Shown in pieces: positions 6,288 through 14,157 of a stretch of 15,672 nucleotides of DNA. The notes below the pieces were generated by a model. The model worked only from the letters and a program-made list of their open reading frames with translations, was not told the DNA's origin and did no database searches. Position 1 is the stretch's first letter. Every line of letters starts with the position of its first letter. A program made the translations under genes and the position numbers. Source of the DNA: an uncultured Clostridium sp. (GTDB taxonomy: Bacteria; Bacillota; Clostridia; Clostridiales; Clostridiaceae); assembly GCA_900543325.1 (NCBI GenBank), contig UQQU01000071.1:1-15672 (forward strand), written 5' to 3'.

Positions 6288-7785
6288 TATTTTTACCTCC
6301 TACCATTAAAAGACCTAATGCCTTTTCATCAATACTTCCTCTTTTAAATTCACCAACAATTTCCCCATCATAAATTACATAAATTCTATCACTTAAATCC
6401 ATAATCTCACTTAACTCTGAAGATACTAGTAATACACTATCTCCTTTATTTCTCTTATCAACAAGCTGATCATGAATAAACTCTATTGCACCTATATCAA
6501 TACCTCTTGTAGGTTCACAAGCAATAATAAGTGGAGTTTCCATAGACATTTCTCTTGCAACAATAAGTTTTTGCGCATTTCCACCTGAAAGTTCTTTTAT
6601 CTTTTGTGTATGAGAATCTGCTTTAACTCGGAATTTTGAAATTAACTCTATTGCATGCTTTGTAACTTTACTAATATTTAGAATTCCTTTTTTAGAGAAT
6701 TCTTCACTATCTTCATATCCCATTAATGCATTTTCGGCAAGTGTTGCCTCTGGCGCACTTCCCCACATATATCTATCTTCTGGAATATGAGCAATACCAG
6801 CTTCTCTTATATTCATTACAGTTTTGTTTGTAATGTCATTCCCATTAATAATTACATTACCGGCATCAATTTTTTCTAATCCTGTTATACATCTAATAAG
6901 CTCAGATTGACCATTTCCAGATACACCTGCAATACCTACAATTTCACCTTTTTTAATATGTAAGTTAACGTTATTTAATATATTTTTATTATGTTCACCC
7001 TTTAAAGTTAAGTTTTTAACTTCTAAAAGCTGTTCTTTAGTCTCTTTTTCGGGAATTACTCTATTAGCTATTTGTCTTCCTACCATTAAATAAGATAACT
7101 CTTCAACACTGGTATCTTTCTTTAATTTTTCAGCAACCACTTCTCCAAGTCTCATCACTACTACTCTATCTGCAACTTCCATAACTTCATGAAGCTTATG
7201 AGTTATAATTATTAGACTTTTACCTAATTTCGCTAACTGCTTCATAGTTTTTAAAAGTTCATCTACTTCTATAGGAGTAAGAACTGCTGAAGGTTCATCA
7301 AAAATTATAATATCTGCATTTTGATAAAGAGTTTTTAATATTTCAACACGTTGTTGAAGCCCAACAGGACATTCCTCTACAATAGCATTTGGATTTACAT
7401 CTAACATATAACGCTTTGAAAGCTCTTCTACCATTTGAATATTCTTTTTATAATCAAAGAATATCCCTTTTTTCATTTCATTTTTATATACTATATTTTC
7501 TGCAACAGTCATTGATTCAAAAAGCATAAAGTGCTGTTGAACCATTCCTATTCCCTGCTCCATTGCATCTGATGGATTATGAAAATTCATTTTCTTGCCA
7601 TCTATAAGGATTTCTCCTGAATCTGGTTTTTCTAATCCATAAAGAATCTTCATTATTGTTGACTTTCCTGCACCATTTTCTCCAACAACAGCAAGTATCT
7701 CACCTTTATTAAGATTAATATTAACTTTATTGTTAGCTACTACGTTACCATAGGTCTTAACAATATTTTTCATTTCTAAAAGCAT
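6277..7785 (-). CDS. Nucleoside/BMP-type ABC transporter ATP-binding protein (two fused ABC domains)
   Basis: A 502-residue protein with two nucleotide-binding domains in one chain, as in RbsA-type and BMP-type importers. Domain 1 has canonical Walker A GENGAGKST (35-43), a Q-loop around M-V-Q-Q-H (81-85), a variant signature V-G-L-Q-Q (141-145), Walker B I-I-I-F-D-E-P (159-165) and H-loop T-H-K (195-197). Domain 2 is degenerate in the usual way: V-S-G-N-G-Q-S-E (288-295) replaces Walker A, while L-S-G-G-N (399-403) is intact and A-C-E-P-T (422-426) replaces the usual D-E-P-T. One catalytic site is therefore expected. GGGAG lies 10 nt before the ATG at 7785. A 108-nt gap with a hairpin separates it from the lipoprotein gene. 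Confidence 0.93.
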   Translation of the reverse strand: MLLEMKNIVKTYGNVVANNKVNINLNKGEILAVVGENGAGKSTIMKILYGLEKPDSGEILIDGKKMNFHNPSDAMEQGIGMVQQHFMLFESMTVAENIVYKNEMKKGIFFDYKKNIQMVEELSKRYMLDVNPNAIVEECPVGLQQRVEILKTLYQNADIIIFDEPSAVLTPIEVDELLKTMKQLAKLGKSLIIITHKLHEVMEVADRVVVMRLGEVVAEKLKKDTSVEELSYLMVGRQIANRVIPEKETKEQLLEVKNLTLKGEHNKNILNNVNLHIKKGEIVGIAGVSGNGQSELIRCITGLEKIDAGNVIINGNDITNKTVMNIREAGIAHIPEDRYMWGSAPEATLAENALMGYEDSEEFSKKGILNISKVTKHAIELISKFRVKADSHTQKIKELSGGNAQKLIVAREMSMETPLIIACEPTRGIDIGAIEFIHDQLVDKRNKGDSVLLVSSELSEIMDLSDRIYVIYDGEIVGEFKRGSIDEKALGLLMVGGKNNEK

Positions 7786-7825
7786 GTCAAAGTTACTCCC
7801 TTTCTAAATTAATCTGAAATATATA

Positions 7826-7861
7826 ATAAGAGGCAAAGCGAAAATTGCTTCTGCCCCTTAT
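7826..7861 (-). promoter_or_regulatory. Intercistronic hairpin between lipoprotein and ATPase genes
   Basis: On the minus strand ATAAGGGGCAGAAGC pairs with GCTTTGCCTCTTAT (14 pairs, one G-U, one bulged G) around a 7-nt loop, followed by TTATATAT. It has only a weak U-run, so it may be a leaky terminator or a 3' stabiliser. Either would give more lipoprotein than ATPase and permease. Confidence 0.7.
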
Positions 7862-7893
7862 AGTAAGTACACTAAGTACCCATTATATCCTAA

Positions 7894-8952
7894 TTAGTTT
7901 GCAGACTCTTCAGGAACTTCTATTACTAATTCCCCTGAAATAATCTTTTCTGCTGCTGCCTTACCAGCTGCTATAACTTCATCAGTTATAATTTCAGTAT
8001 TTCTATAATTCATTTCTTCTGGAGAAACACCAACAACTCCAAATGCGCCTTCTTTTAATCCAAGAACTTGTGAACCACCATTTAATTCACCAGCTAAGAA
8101 TTCATCAATTATAGTATTCATAACAGCACCAGTATTCTTTAATAATCCACTAATAATACTTGGATTTTCAGAAGTTGTTTGGTCAATACTTAATCCAGTT
8201 GTGTATATTGGTGTACCCTTTTTACTTAACTCTTGAGCTGCTTGATATATACCTGAATTTGCACTAGCAGATACTCCACCAAATATAAAGTTTGCTCCTG
8301 CTGCTTTTTGTTGTAATGTATATTCATAAGCTAAGTTTGTATCATTATATGAGTTAATATAGTTATACATAAAGTTAGCATTTGGATTAACAGATTTTAC
8401 ACCTTCAGAAAATCCGTATCTATATTTGTAAGTTGCTTGTGTTTGGAATGATGCAATATATCCATATAAGCTTTCATTAGGGAAGGCTGTTCCAACCATT
8501 ACTCCTAAAACATATGCTCCTTGTGCTTCATCAAATCCAAAGCTTGTTACTTTTTCATTAGATGCAGTTGTATCAATTACAGCATATTTTGTATTTGGAA
8601 ATTTATCTGCAGCATCACTAAACGGATCAGCAGCTTGCCATCCAATTCCTATAATTAAATCATACCCTTCATTAGATGCAGCAAGAGTATTTTCTTCCCA
8701 TGCAGCAGTATCTGTACATTCAATAGATGTCATATTGAATCCATAAGTTTCACTTGCTTCTTCTAAAGCTTCGTATGCTTGAAGAATAAATTGTTCTGTT
8801 CCAATTGTATCTGAAATTAAAGCTATATTTAATTTTGAATAATCTCCATCAGTACCTTGACTTCCTGCTGATTTATCACTTCCTGAATTAGAACATCCAG
8901 CAAAAAGAAATGTTGTCATAATAAGTAGTAAAGAAGTTATTATTTTTTTCAT
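7894..8952 (-). CDS. BMP-family substrate-binding lipoprotein (nucleoside importer)
   Basis: A 352-residue protein with a lipoprotein signal peptide: basic M-K-K, a hydrophobic stretch, then L-F-A-G-C with lipidated Cys20, and a Ser/Gly/Asp-rich linker to about residue 40. The mature part fits the Bmp (PnrA/Med) fold. It starts L-N-I-A-L-I-S-D near residue 41, then G-Y-D-L-I-I-G-I-G-W (about 96-105) and F-P-N-T-K-Y-A-V-I-D (about 118-127), a typical BMP block. These proteins bind nucleosides outside the membrane and hand them to an ABC importer; the exact nucleoside cannot be read from sequence. It is the first gene of the operon, with AGGAG (8961-8965) 8 nt before the ATG. The C-terminus is acidic. 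Confidence 0.92.
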   Translation of the reverse strand: MKKIITSLLLIMTTFLFAGCSNSGSDKSAGSQGTDGDYSKLNIALISDTIGTEQFILQAYEALEEASETYGFNMTSIECTDTAAWEENTLAASNEGYDLIIGIGWQAADPFSDAADKFPNTKYAVIDTTASNEKVTSFGFDEAQGAYVLGVMVGTAFPNESLYGYIASFQTQATYKYRYGFSEGVKSVNPNANFMYNYINSYNDTNLAYEYTLQQKAAGANFIFGGVSASANSGIYQAAQELSKKGTPIYTTGLSIDQTTSENPSIISGLLKNTGAVMNTIIDEFLAGELNGGSQVLGLKEGAFGVVGVSPEEMNYRNTEIITDEVIAAGKAAAEKIISGELVIEVPEESAN

Positions 8953-8985
8953 TATTTCATCTCCTATAGTTCATTTGTTAATTTA

Positions 8986-9014
8986 ATTATAATAATTATA
9001 TCCATTAAAAAATA
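8986..9014 (-). promoter_or_regulatory. Probable promoter of the nucleoside importer operon
   Basis: A perfect TATAAT reads on the minus strand at 8991-8986. A hexamer 17 nt upstream, TATTTT (9014-9009), is a poor -35 and lies inside the palindrome, as in activator-dependent promoters. A second TATAAT at 9000-8995 is an alternative -10. Confidence 0.5.
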
Positions 9015-9032
9015 TGACATAAGTCATATTTT
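9009..9032. promoter_or_regulatory. Perfect palindrome with FNR-like geometry, probable operator
   Basis: AAAATATGAC and GTCATATTTT are exact inverted arms around 4 bp. The core ATGAC-N4-GTCAT has the same half-site length and spacing as FNR sites (TTGAT-N4-ATCAA). Its centre (9020.5) lies 41.5 bp before the start point predicted from the TATAAT at 8991-8986, the classic class II activator position. The divergent Crp/Fnr-type gene is the obvious candidate to bind it. Confidence 0.65.
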
Positions 9033-9156
9033 GACGAAAAAACTGTATATTTTTTTAGTTTTTTATTTTAATATTCGTTTTTTTCTTAAATAATTCCATT
9101 TTATCTAGATAAATTACATAAACTACTTTAATATTTTACTAAATATTAATTGGGTA

Positions 9157-9180
9157 TTTGTAAAATTTTATTTTTACAAA
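9157..9180. repeat. AT-rich inverted repeat in the divergent region
   Basis: TTTGTAAAA-N6-TTTTACAAA, two exact 9-bp arms. It lies 40 bp upstream of the predicted -35 of the regulator gene. It could be a second operator, but such low-complexity palindromes arise easily in sequence this AT-rich. Confidence 0.3.
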
Positions 9181-9219
9181 ATTTATGTATTTCCTTATTT
9201 TTCTTAGTTTTAGAACTTA

Positions 9220-9248
9220 TTGTTATATATTTTTCTGTATGTTAAAAT
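9220..9248 (+). promoter_or_regulatory. Promoter of the YeiL-like regulator
   Basis: TTGTTA (9220-9225), a 17-nt spacer and TAAAAT (9243-9248) form a good sigma-A type promoter about 50 nt upstream of the ATG at 9305. Confidence 0.55.
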
Positions 9249-9304
9249 TATGAATATAAATAAACGAACAATATTATTAATTTACTCACTTATTGGGAGG
9301 AACT

Positions 9305-9976
9305 ATGATAAATGTTAAAAACCAAGAATTATTAGATAAATATGTTAATAATACCGGTATTTCTGAACTATTTTCACAAGATATTACTAACTTATTAGAA
9401 CTTTTTTCTTTAAATAAAGGAGATTTTTTAATTAATGAAGGTGAATGTTCTGATTATCTATATTTTTTAGTAAGTGGAAAACTAAAAGTTTTTTCTCACT
9501 CAACTTCAGGTAAAATAATGTCTATAACTCTTTTTAATTCTTTTGAAATCGTAGGCGAAACCTGTAGTTTATGGAATAAGCCTCCTACCGCCTCAGTTCA
9601 AGCTACCTCTAAAGCTTATTGTATTGGTATATCAATGAAATATAGGGATTTGCTTTTAAATGATGTGATATTCCTAAGATATATTTGTCAAAACCTAGGT
9701 GAAAGACTTAGCTATATGAATAATACTACATGTATTAACCTTTATGAATCATTAGAAAGTAGGTTAGCCTCTTTTATATTAAAAACTGAAAAAGATGGAA
9801 TTTTCTCTTACAACTTAACAGAATGTGCCGAACTTTTATGTACAAGCTATAGACATTTATTAAGAATAATTAATTTATTTTGTAGCACAAATAAATTAGT
9901 TAAAAACGGTAAATTCTATAAAATTATAGATCGCTCCTATTTAGAGAAAGTTTCATCTAATTCTCTTATTACATAA
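9305..9976 (+). CDS. yeiL: Crp/Fnr-superfamily regulator, YeiL-like
   Basis: A 223-residue protein with a cyclic-nucleotide-binding-type beta-roll (about 30-115) and a C-terminal helix-turn-helix with recognition helix S-Y-R-H-L-L-R-I-I (181-189). That helix and the segment M-K-Y-R-D-L-L-L-N-D (111-120) match what I recall of E. coli YeiL, a regulator encoded beside nucleoside genes. Eight cysteines are present (48, 87, 106, 128, 143, 174, 179, 193). Cys106 and Cys128 fall where I recall cysteines in YeiL, so redox or iron-sulphur sensing is possible. The cAMP-contact residues of Crp are not evident. The start is ATG 9305: the in-frame TTG at 9293 is part of the TTGGGAGG ribosome binding site itself. 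It is divergent to the nucleoside importer operon and is its likely regulator (inference). Confidence 0.8.
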   Translation: MINVKNQELLDKYVNNTGISELFSQDITNLLELFSLNKGDFLINEGECSDYLYFLVSGKLKVFSHSTSGKIMSITLFNSFEIVGETCSLWNKPPTASVQATSKAYCIGISMKYRDLLLNDVIFLRYICQNLGERLSYMNNTTCINLYESLESRLASFILKTEKDGIFSYNLTECAELLCTSYRHLLRIINLFCSTNKLVKNGKFYKIIDRSYLEKVSSNSLIT

Positions 9977-9977
9977 A

Positions 9978-10016
9978 ATAAAAAATGTATTGATTCTTAA
10001 TCAATACATTTTTTAT
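9978..10016. terminator. Bidirectional terminator between convergent genes
   Basis: An exact 18-bp inverted repeat (ATAAAAAATGTATTGATT and its complement) with loop CTT. Runs of six A and six T flank the stem core on either strand, so it can end both the plus-strand regulator (stop at 9976) and the minus-strand P-type ATPase (stop at 10034). Confidence 0.92.
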
Positions 10017-10033
10017 TGAATATAATTATATAT

Positions 10034-12202
10034 CTATTTAACTCTTGTTAAATAATTTTTTATTAAAATTAAAATTGTACTTAATATAGCCAGTATTAAA
10101 AATACTATTAGCTCTTGTATTCCTAACTTACTTAAATGTAGTAAATTTCTAAATAAAATTGTTGCTACGAAAAATCCTATAGCAGTCGTTGTGCATAAAA
10201 ACACCCGCATTTTATTAAACGGTCTACATACTCTTATTACAGCTAAAATACTAGTAAATCCAATCATATAATACATTAATGTAGTCATCTTCGGCTCTGC
10301 TATACCTAAAGCTGGAGCTAATAAATATAAGACTATAATATTTATTATTATAACTACAGAATATGGGAATGAATTTTTTAATACGCTTTTTAAGAATTTT
10401 TCTTTTATTTGTTTTCCATTAGGTTCAAAAGATATAAAGAATGATGTATATCCTTCAATTGCAAGATCCACTAATGTAATTTGTATCGGAATAAATGGGA
10501 ACGCTGTACAAGTTATAATATTTAATATTGATAACATTACTGAATACAATGTTTTTATAAAGAATATTGTAGCAACATTAGTAATATTATTTACAACTCT
10601 TCTTCCCTCCATTAAAACATCTTTTAAAACACTAAAGTCTGAATTTAAAAGCACAATTTGTGAAACTTGCTTTGCAACATCACTTGCCTCTGGTAATGTT
10701 ATACTACAATCTGCTTGCCTTAATGCAATAACATCATTTACCCCATCACCTGTCATTGCAACAGTATGCCCTTTTGCTTGTAATGCTTGCACTAACAAAC
10801 TCTTCTGATTTGGAGATACTCTTGCAAATATACTATATTCATCTACTAGATCTATTATTTCATCATCACTTTCTATAGTAGATAAATCAATATATGATTC
10901 ATAATCCTCTAACCCTGCTTGCTTAGCTATACTAGAAACAGTCAATGGATTATCACCTGAAATTACTTTTACAGTTACGCCTTCCCCCTTAAAGAATCCA
11001 AGAATTTCTTTGGCATTTTTTCTTAAAGGATCTGATAATTCTATTGCGGCAACAATCTCTATATCTGGTAACATATCTTCCACTATATCTTTAGAAAATC
11101 CTACAAGAAGTACTCTTTTTCCTTGCTTTTGTGCTTCTATCATATTCTCTTTAATTTCAAAGTTGCTTTTAGCTGTTAATCTTTCAGGTGCTCCAACTAT
11201 TATAGATCCTATATCCTTAAAGGAAATAGAACTCCATTTTCTTTCAGATGAAAATGAATTTTTATAGTCAACTTCAAAGTTGTCATTTCCTTTAAAATAT
11301 TCTTTTAAAGCTTGGAAAGTACCATTATTATCTCCTATTTCATTAACAAATGCACTTAAGGCCTGATTTACTGAAATAGGCATTATTTCTTCATTAAATG
11401 TTTCAACATTTGAAACTTGCATCTTACCTTCTGTAATAGTTCCAGTCTTATCAAGACATAATGTATCTACATGAGCTAATGTTTCAACACTATATAAGTC
11501 TTGAACTAATACTTTTTTCTTTGCAAGCTTAATTACTCCAGTTGCTAGCGATATACTAATTAATAAAACTAATCCCTTTGGTAGCATTCCTAGTAATGCT
11601 GCTGCTGTTGATACCACAGAACTTTTTATTACTTGATCTCTGAAAAAGAACGCCTGTACAAATAATAACACACCTACTGGGATTATTATAAAACTTGTAA
11701 GTCTTGTAACTTTTCTCATAGAATTTAATAATTCTGAGTTTACCTTTTTATGCTTTTTACTCTTTAATGTAATTTCAGCCGCTAAGTTATCCTTACCAAC
11801 CTTTTCAACCTTAGCATAACATTTTCCACTAACAACATAACTTCCTGAGTATAGCTTATCTCCTGGCATCTTTACTATTGTATCTGATTCTCCAGTAAGA
11901 AGAGACTCATTTACTTCTATTTTCCCATCAATAACAACTGAATCTGAGCTAATTTGATTCCCCACGTTTAGTATCGTTATATCATCTAAAACTACTTCAT
12001 CAACACCTACACTCTTTTCTTTACCATCTCTTATTACATCAACCTTAGATACTGTAAGTACTGATAGCTTAGCTACCATATTTTTTGCATGTATTTCTTG
12101 AAAACTTCCAATACATATATTCAATATAATTATTAGCATAAAAGCTAAATTAGAATATGCTCCAACAGACATTAAAGCAATAGCAATAAGAAAATTATAC
12201 AA
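10034..12202 (-). CDS. Cation-type P-type ATPase, main open frame of an N-terminally interrupted gene
   Basis: The 722-codon frame carries the complete catalytic core of an E1-E2 ATPase: actuator motif L-L-T-G-E-S-D (102-108), membrane helix 4 with P-K-G-L (208-211), phosphorylation site D-K-T-G-T-I-T (251-257), P-domain G-D-N-P (416-419) and hinge G-D-G-V-N-D (485-490). About six more helices follow. The overall form is close to the CtpE/YoaB-type cation pumps; the ion cannot be named, and the lysine in P-K-G-L differs from the P-E-G-L of classical calcium pumps. The frame opens at a TTG (12202) inside helix 1 with no ribosome binding site. Matching N-terminal codons continue upstream to a TAA at 12263-12265 and, past it, to ATG 12346. 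It is likely non-functional or made only by read-through or internal start. A shared terminator follows its stop. Confidence 0.85.
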   Translation of the reverse strand: MYNFLIAIALMSVGAYSNLAFMLIIILNICIGSFQEIHAKNMVAKLSVLTVSKVDVIRDGKEKSVGVDEVVLDDITILNVGNQISSDSVVIDGKIEVNESLLTGESDTIVKMPGDKLYSGSYVVSGKCYAKVEKVGKDNLAAEITLKSKKHKKVNSELLNSMRKVTRLTSFIIIPVGVLLFVQAFFFRDQVIKSSVVSTAAALLGMLPKGLVLLISISLATGVIKLAKKKVLVQDLYSVETLAHVDTLCLDKTGTITEGKMQVSNVETFNEEIMPISVNQALSAFVNEIGDNNGTFQALKEYFKGNDNFEVDYKNSFSSERKWSSISFKDIGSIIVGAPERLTAKSNFEIKENMIEAQKQGKRVLLVGFSKDIVEDMLPDIEIVAAIELSDPLRKNAKEILGFFKGEGVTVKVISGDNPLTVSSIAKQAGLEDYESYIDLSTIESDDEIIDLVDEYSIFARVSPNQKSLLVQALQAKGHTVAMTGDGVNDVIALRQADCSITLPEASDVAKQVSQIVLLNSDFSVLKDVLMEGRRVVNNITNVATIFFIKTLYSVMLSILNIITCTAFPFIPIQITLVDLAIEGYTSFFISFEPNGKQIKEKFLKSVLKNSFPYSVVIIINIIVLYLLAPALGIAEPKMTTLMYYMIGFTSILAVIRVCRPFNKMRVFLCTTTAIGFFVATILFRNLLHLSKLGIQELIVFLILAILSTILILIKNYLTRVK

Positions 12203-12346
12203 ATTAAATAATGTAAATACATTTCCTGATATAATCTCCCAATTAGATTTTACAGTTTTTTCTTATACAATATTAATTTGCCCCTTTTTCTTTCTCTCTA
12301 ACACTTCCGCTTCTGTTAATCCTAATATAGTTCGTTGCTCTTCCAT
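12203..12346 (-). pseudogene. 5' part of the P-type ATPase gene, cut by an in-frame TAA
   Basis: From ATG 12346 (GGAG at 12357-12360) 27 codons read M-E-E-Q-R-T-I-L-G-L-T-E-A-E-V and on to G-Q-I-N-I-V, then TAA (12265-12263). The same frame then continues E-K-T-V-K-S-N-W-E-I-I-S-G-N-V-F-T-L-F-N into the main frame. The G-L-T-x-x-E-V start and N-x-F-T-L-F-N approach to helix 1 are the family's N-terminus, so both parts belong to one gene of about 770 codons. Since the frame is the same on both sides, the break is a substitution (nonsense), not an indel. Confidence 0.82.
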
Positions 12347-12485
12347 ACTCAACACACTCCATATCAATTTCTCCTGTAATTACATTTCTATGTATTACCC
12401 CAAATATTTACATAATAATTAATAATAACATTTATTATACATCTTAAATGTAAAATCTATGTTAAATATTATTTATAATATATTA
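12347..12485. other. Gene-free stretch upstream of the P-type ATPase
   Basis: About 140 bp of AT-rich sequence between the ATPase start and the terminator of the 5'-nucleotidase gene. It must contain the ATPase promoter. A TATAAT reads on the minus strand near 12435-12440, but no convincing -35 is seen at proper spacing. A second AGGAG (12371-12375) precedes an out-of-frame ATG near 12362. Confidence 0.4.
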
Positions 12486-12531
12486 TTAAAGGAACTGTTG
12501 CATTGAAGAATTTGTGCAACAGTTCCTTTAA
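12486..12531 (-). terminator. Terminator of the 5'-nucleotidase gene
   Basis: A perfect 17-bp stem (TTAAAGGAACTGTTGCA and its complement) with a 12-nt loop begins 2 nt after the stop codon at 12534. The following minus-strand sequence is A/T-rich with a weak U-run, so it may be only moderately efficient. Confidence 0.8.
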
Positions 12532-12533
12532 TT

Positions 12534-14045
12534 CTACTTTATTGTGTAATTACTTTTTTCAAAAACTTTAATATTTTGATTTTTTAAGAAATAATTAATT
12601 ATAAGTTCACTTATATCAACATTAATTTCTCGAATAACTTCAGCGCCTTCATAAGATGGATAAATTGAAGTATTAGTAGCACGATAATTATTCATAACAA
12701 CATTATAATACTTATCTAAATCAATATTCTTACCATCCTTTTTCATAGAAACTACTCTATCTCCAAAATTTCTTGATAAATCAATTTCATAATCAAAACC
12801 TCCAAAAGTATCATAATTATAATTTTGCACTTTCGGAACTAGGAATCCATCACTAATTTTTACTTTTCCATTATCAACAACAAAATAAGTAGCAGCCTTT
12901 TCAATAGCTTCTTTTAATTTATCTCCTCTTACTTTTAAAACCATTAATGTATTAGGATAAGGATAATTTATTAATACATCCCTAATAGATACATTTTTCT
13001 TAAATCCAATTGCACTATCAAATAATGATAAAGCTGAAAAATCTGCATCCGAAGCTTCTAATTGTACTTGATGTAAGAAATTAATAAATGGATGTCCATT
13101 TAATCTTGCTTCAAAAATATCATTCATAAGTATATCTTTATCAAATTCACCAATTTCTTTATCTAAATAGTCTTTTAACTTTAACTCAACATTATTAAAT
13201 ATTTTTTCCAAACCTTCATTAATCTCATCATTTAATAAAGAAACATCAACTAACTCATAATTTGCTTCTTTAGTTTCTGTATCCAATATAATTTTACTAA
13301 ACTTTTGACCATTATGAAGTGGTTGTGAACAAACTACTCCATTTATTTTAGTAATAAATGCTCTATGTTGATGTCCGCTTAAAACCATATTAATTGAATT
13401 ATATCTTTCTAATAGCTCACTTGCTTGATTTTCTTTAGTAAGCTTTTCTGTAGGGGTATTACTTCCATCTAAACTCTTTTCAAAGCCTCCATGGTAGCAA
13501 ACTATAATATAATCTGCCTTTTCCTTTAATTCTTTTTCATATTTTCCATACATATCAACTGGGTCTAAAAATTTTAAATTAGTAATATTTTTTTCATGCT
13601 CCCAATTAGGTATAAATGATGTTGTAAGTCCAATACATGCTATTTTAAATCCATTAAAATCAAATATTTTATAGGGCTTTGTTTTAAGATTTAAACCTTC
13701 AATATTAGCATTTATTATTTTATCCTCAACAAGTTTATATGAATTATTTAAATAATCCAATCCATAATTAAATTCATGATTTCCTATAACATAAGCATCA
13801 TAACCTATAAATTCTAATCCTTCTAATATAGGATTTTTATCTAATTTTTCCTTTGATAAATAATGTGCTAAAGCTGAGCCTTGTATTAAATCCCCACAAT
13901 CAACTTTTAAAGACGCATCATAATTTTTTTCATCATTTAATATGTAACTTCCTATTTTAAGTATTCCAAGTGGCTGATCTTTTACATAGTTAGTTGGATA
14001 AACATACCCATGCAAATCACTTGTTTGATATATGGCTAACTTCAT
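12534..14045 (-). CDS. Cytoplasmic UshA-type 5'-nucleotidase / 2',3'-cyclic phosphodiesterase
   Basis: A 503-residue two-domain enzyme. The N-terminal metallophosphoesterase domain has S-D-L-H-G (9-13), C-G-D-L-I-Q-G-S (50-57), G-N-H-E-F-N-Y-G (88-95), C-Y-H-G-G-F-E (183-189) and G-H-Q-H-R (224-228), which hold the two metals and the catalytic His. The C-terminal 5_nucleotid_C domain (about 310-490) carries N-Y-P-Y-P-N-T-L (363-370) and Y-D-T-F-G-G-F-D-Y (411-419), whose aromatic residues stack on the nucleobase. Family members remove phosphate from nucleotides or open cyclic nucleotides. Most are exported, but this one starts M-K-L-A-I-Y-Q-T-S-D with no signal peptide, as in the cytoplasmic YunD-like branch. 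The ribosome binding site is AAGGAAG about 7 nt before ATG 14045. A 112-nt gap without a clear terminator links it to the upstream beta-CASP gene. Confidence 0.9.
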   Translation of the reverse strand: MKLAIYQTSDLHGYVYPTNYVKDQPLGILKIGSYILNDEKNYDASLKVDCGDLIQGSALAHYLSKEKLDKNPILEGLEFIGYDAYVIGNHEFNYGLDYLNNSYKLVEDKIINANIEGLNLKTKPYKIFDFNGFKIACIGLTTSFIPNWEHEKNITNLKFLDPVDMYGKYEKELKEKADYIIVCYHGGFEKSLDGSNTPTEKLTKENQASELLERYNSINMVLSGHQHRAFITKINGVVCSQPLHNGQKFSKIILDTETKEANYELVDVSLLNDEINEGLEKIFNNVELKLKDYLDKEIGEFDKDILMNDIFEARLNGHPFINFLHQVQLEASDADFSALSLFDSAIGFKKNVSIRDVLINYPYPNTLMVLKVRGDKLKEAIEKAATYFVVDNGKVKISDGFLVPKVQNYNYDTFGGFDYEIDLSRNFGDRVVSMKKDGKNIDLDKYYNVVMNNYRATNTSIYPSYEGAEVIREINVDISELIINYFLKNQNIKVFEKSNYTIK

Positions 14046-14157
14046 ATATTATCTTCCTTCCCATTTAAATAGCTAAGCTGTATTAAATTTATTATTTAAT
14101 TTTTTACTAAATTTTTAATACAACCTACTACTATATCTTCTCTTTAGTTTAAATATA

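Larger units (their letters stand above)
8953..9304. other. Divergent intergenic region of importer operon and YeiL-like regulator
   Basis: This 352-bp stretch holds no gene. It contains the ribosome binding site and promoter of the lipoprotein gene, an FNR-geometry palindrome (9009-9032), a second looser palindrome (9157-9180) and the promoter of the regulator (9220-9248). Between these it is plain AT-rich sequence. No riboswitch fold was recognised, and the predicted lipoprotein leader (about 26 nt) is too short for one. Confidence 0.7.

Noticed and set aside
8953..9000. Possible purine or other riboswitch ahead of the nucleoside importer.
   Set aside because: The predicted leader is about 26 nt, and no conserved riboswitch core was seen.
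9293..9304. TTG 9293 as start of the YeiL-like regulator.
   Set aside because: The codons TTG-GGA-GGA are the ribosome binding site; ATG 9305 follows it directly.
12486..12531. GGAACTGTTGCA arms resemble IS6/IS26-family terminal repeats (GG-T-T-C-T-G-T-T-G-C-A).
   Set aside because: The arms are only 12 bp apart, lie directly behind a stop codon and form a perfect hairpin; no transposase is present. A terminator explains them.
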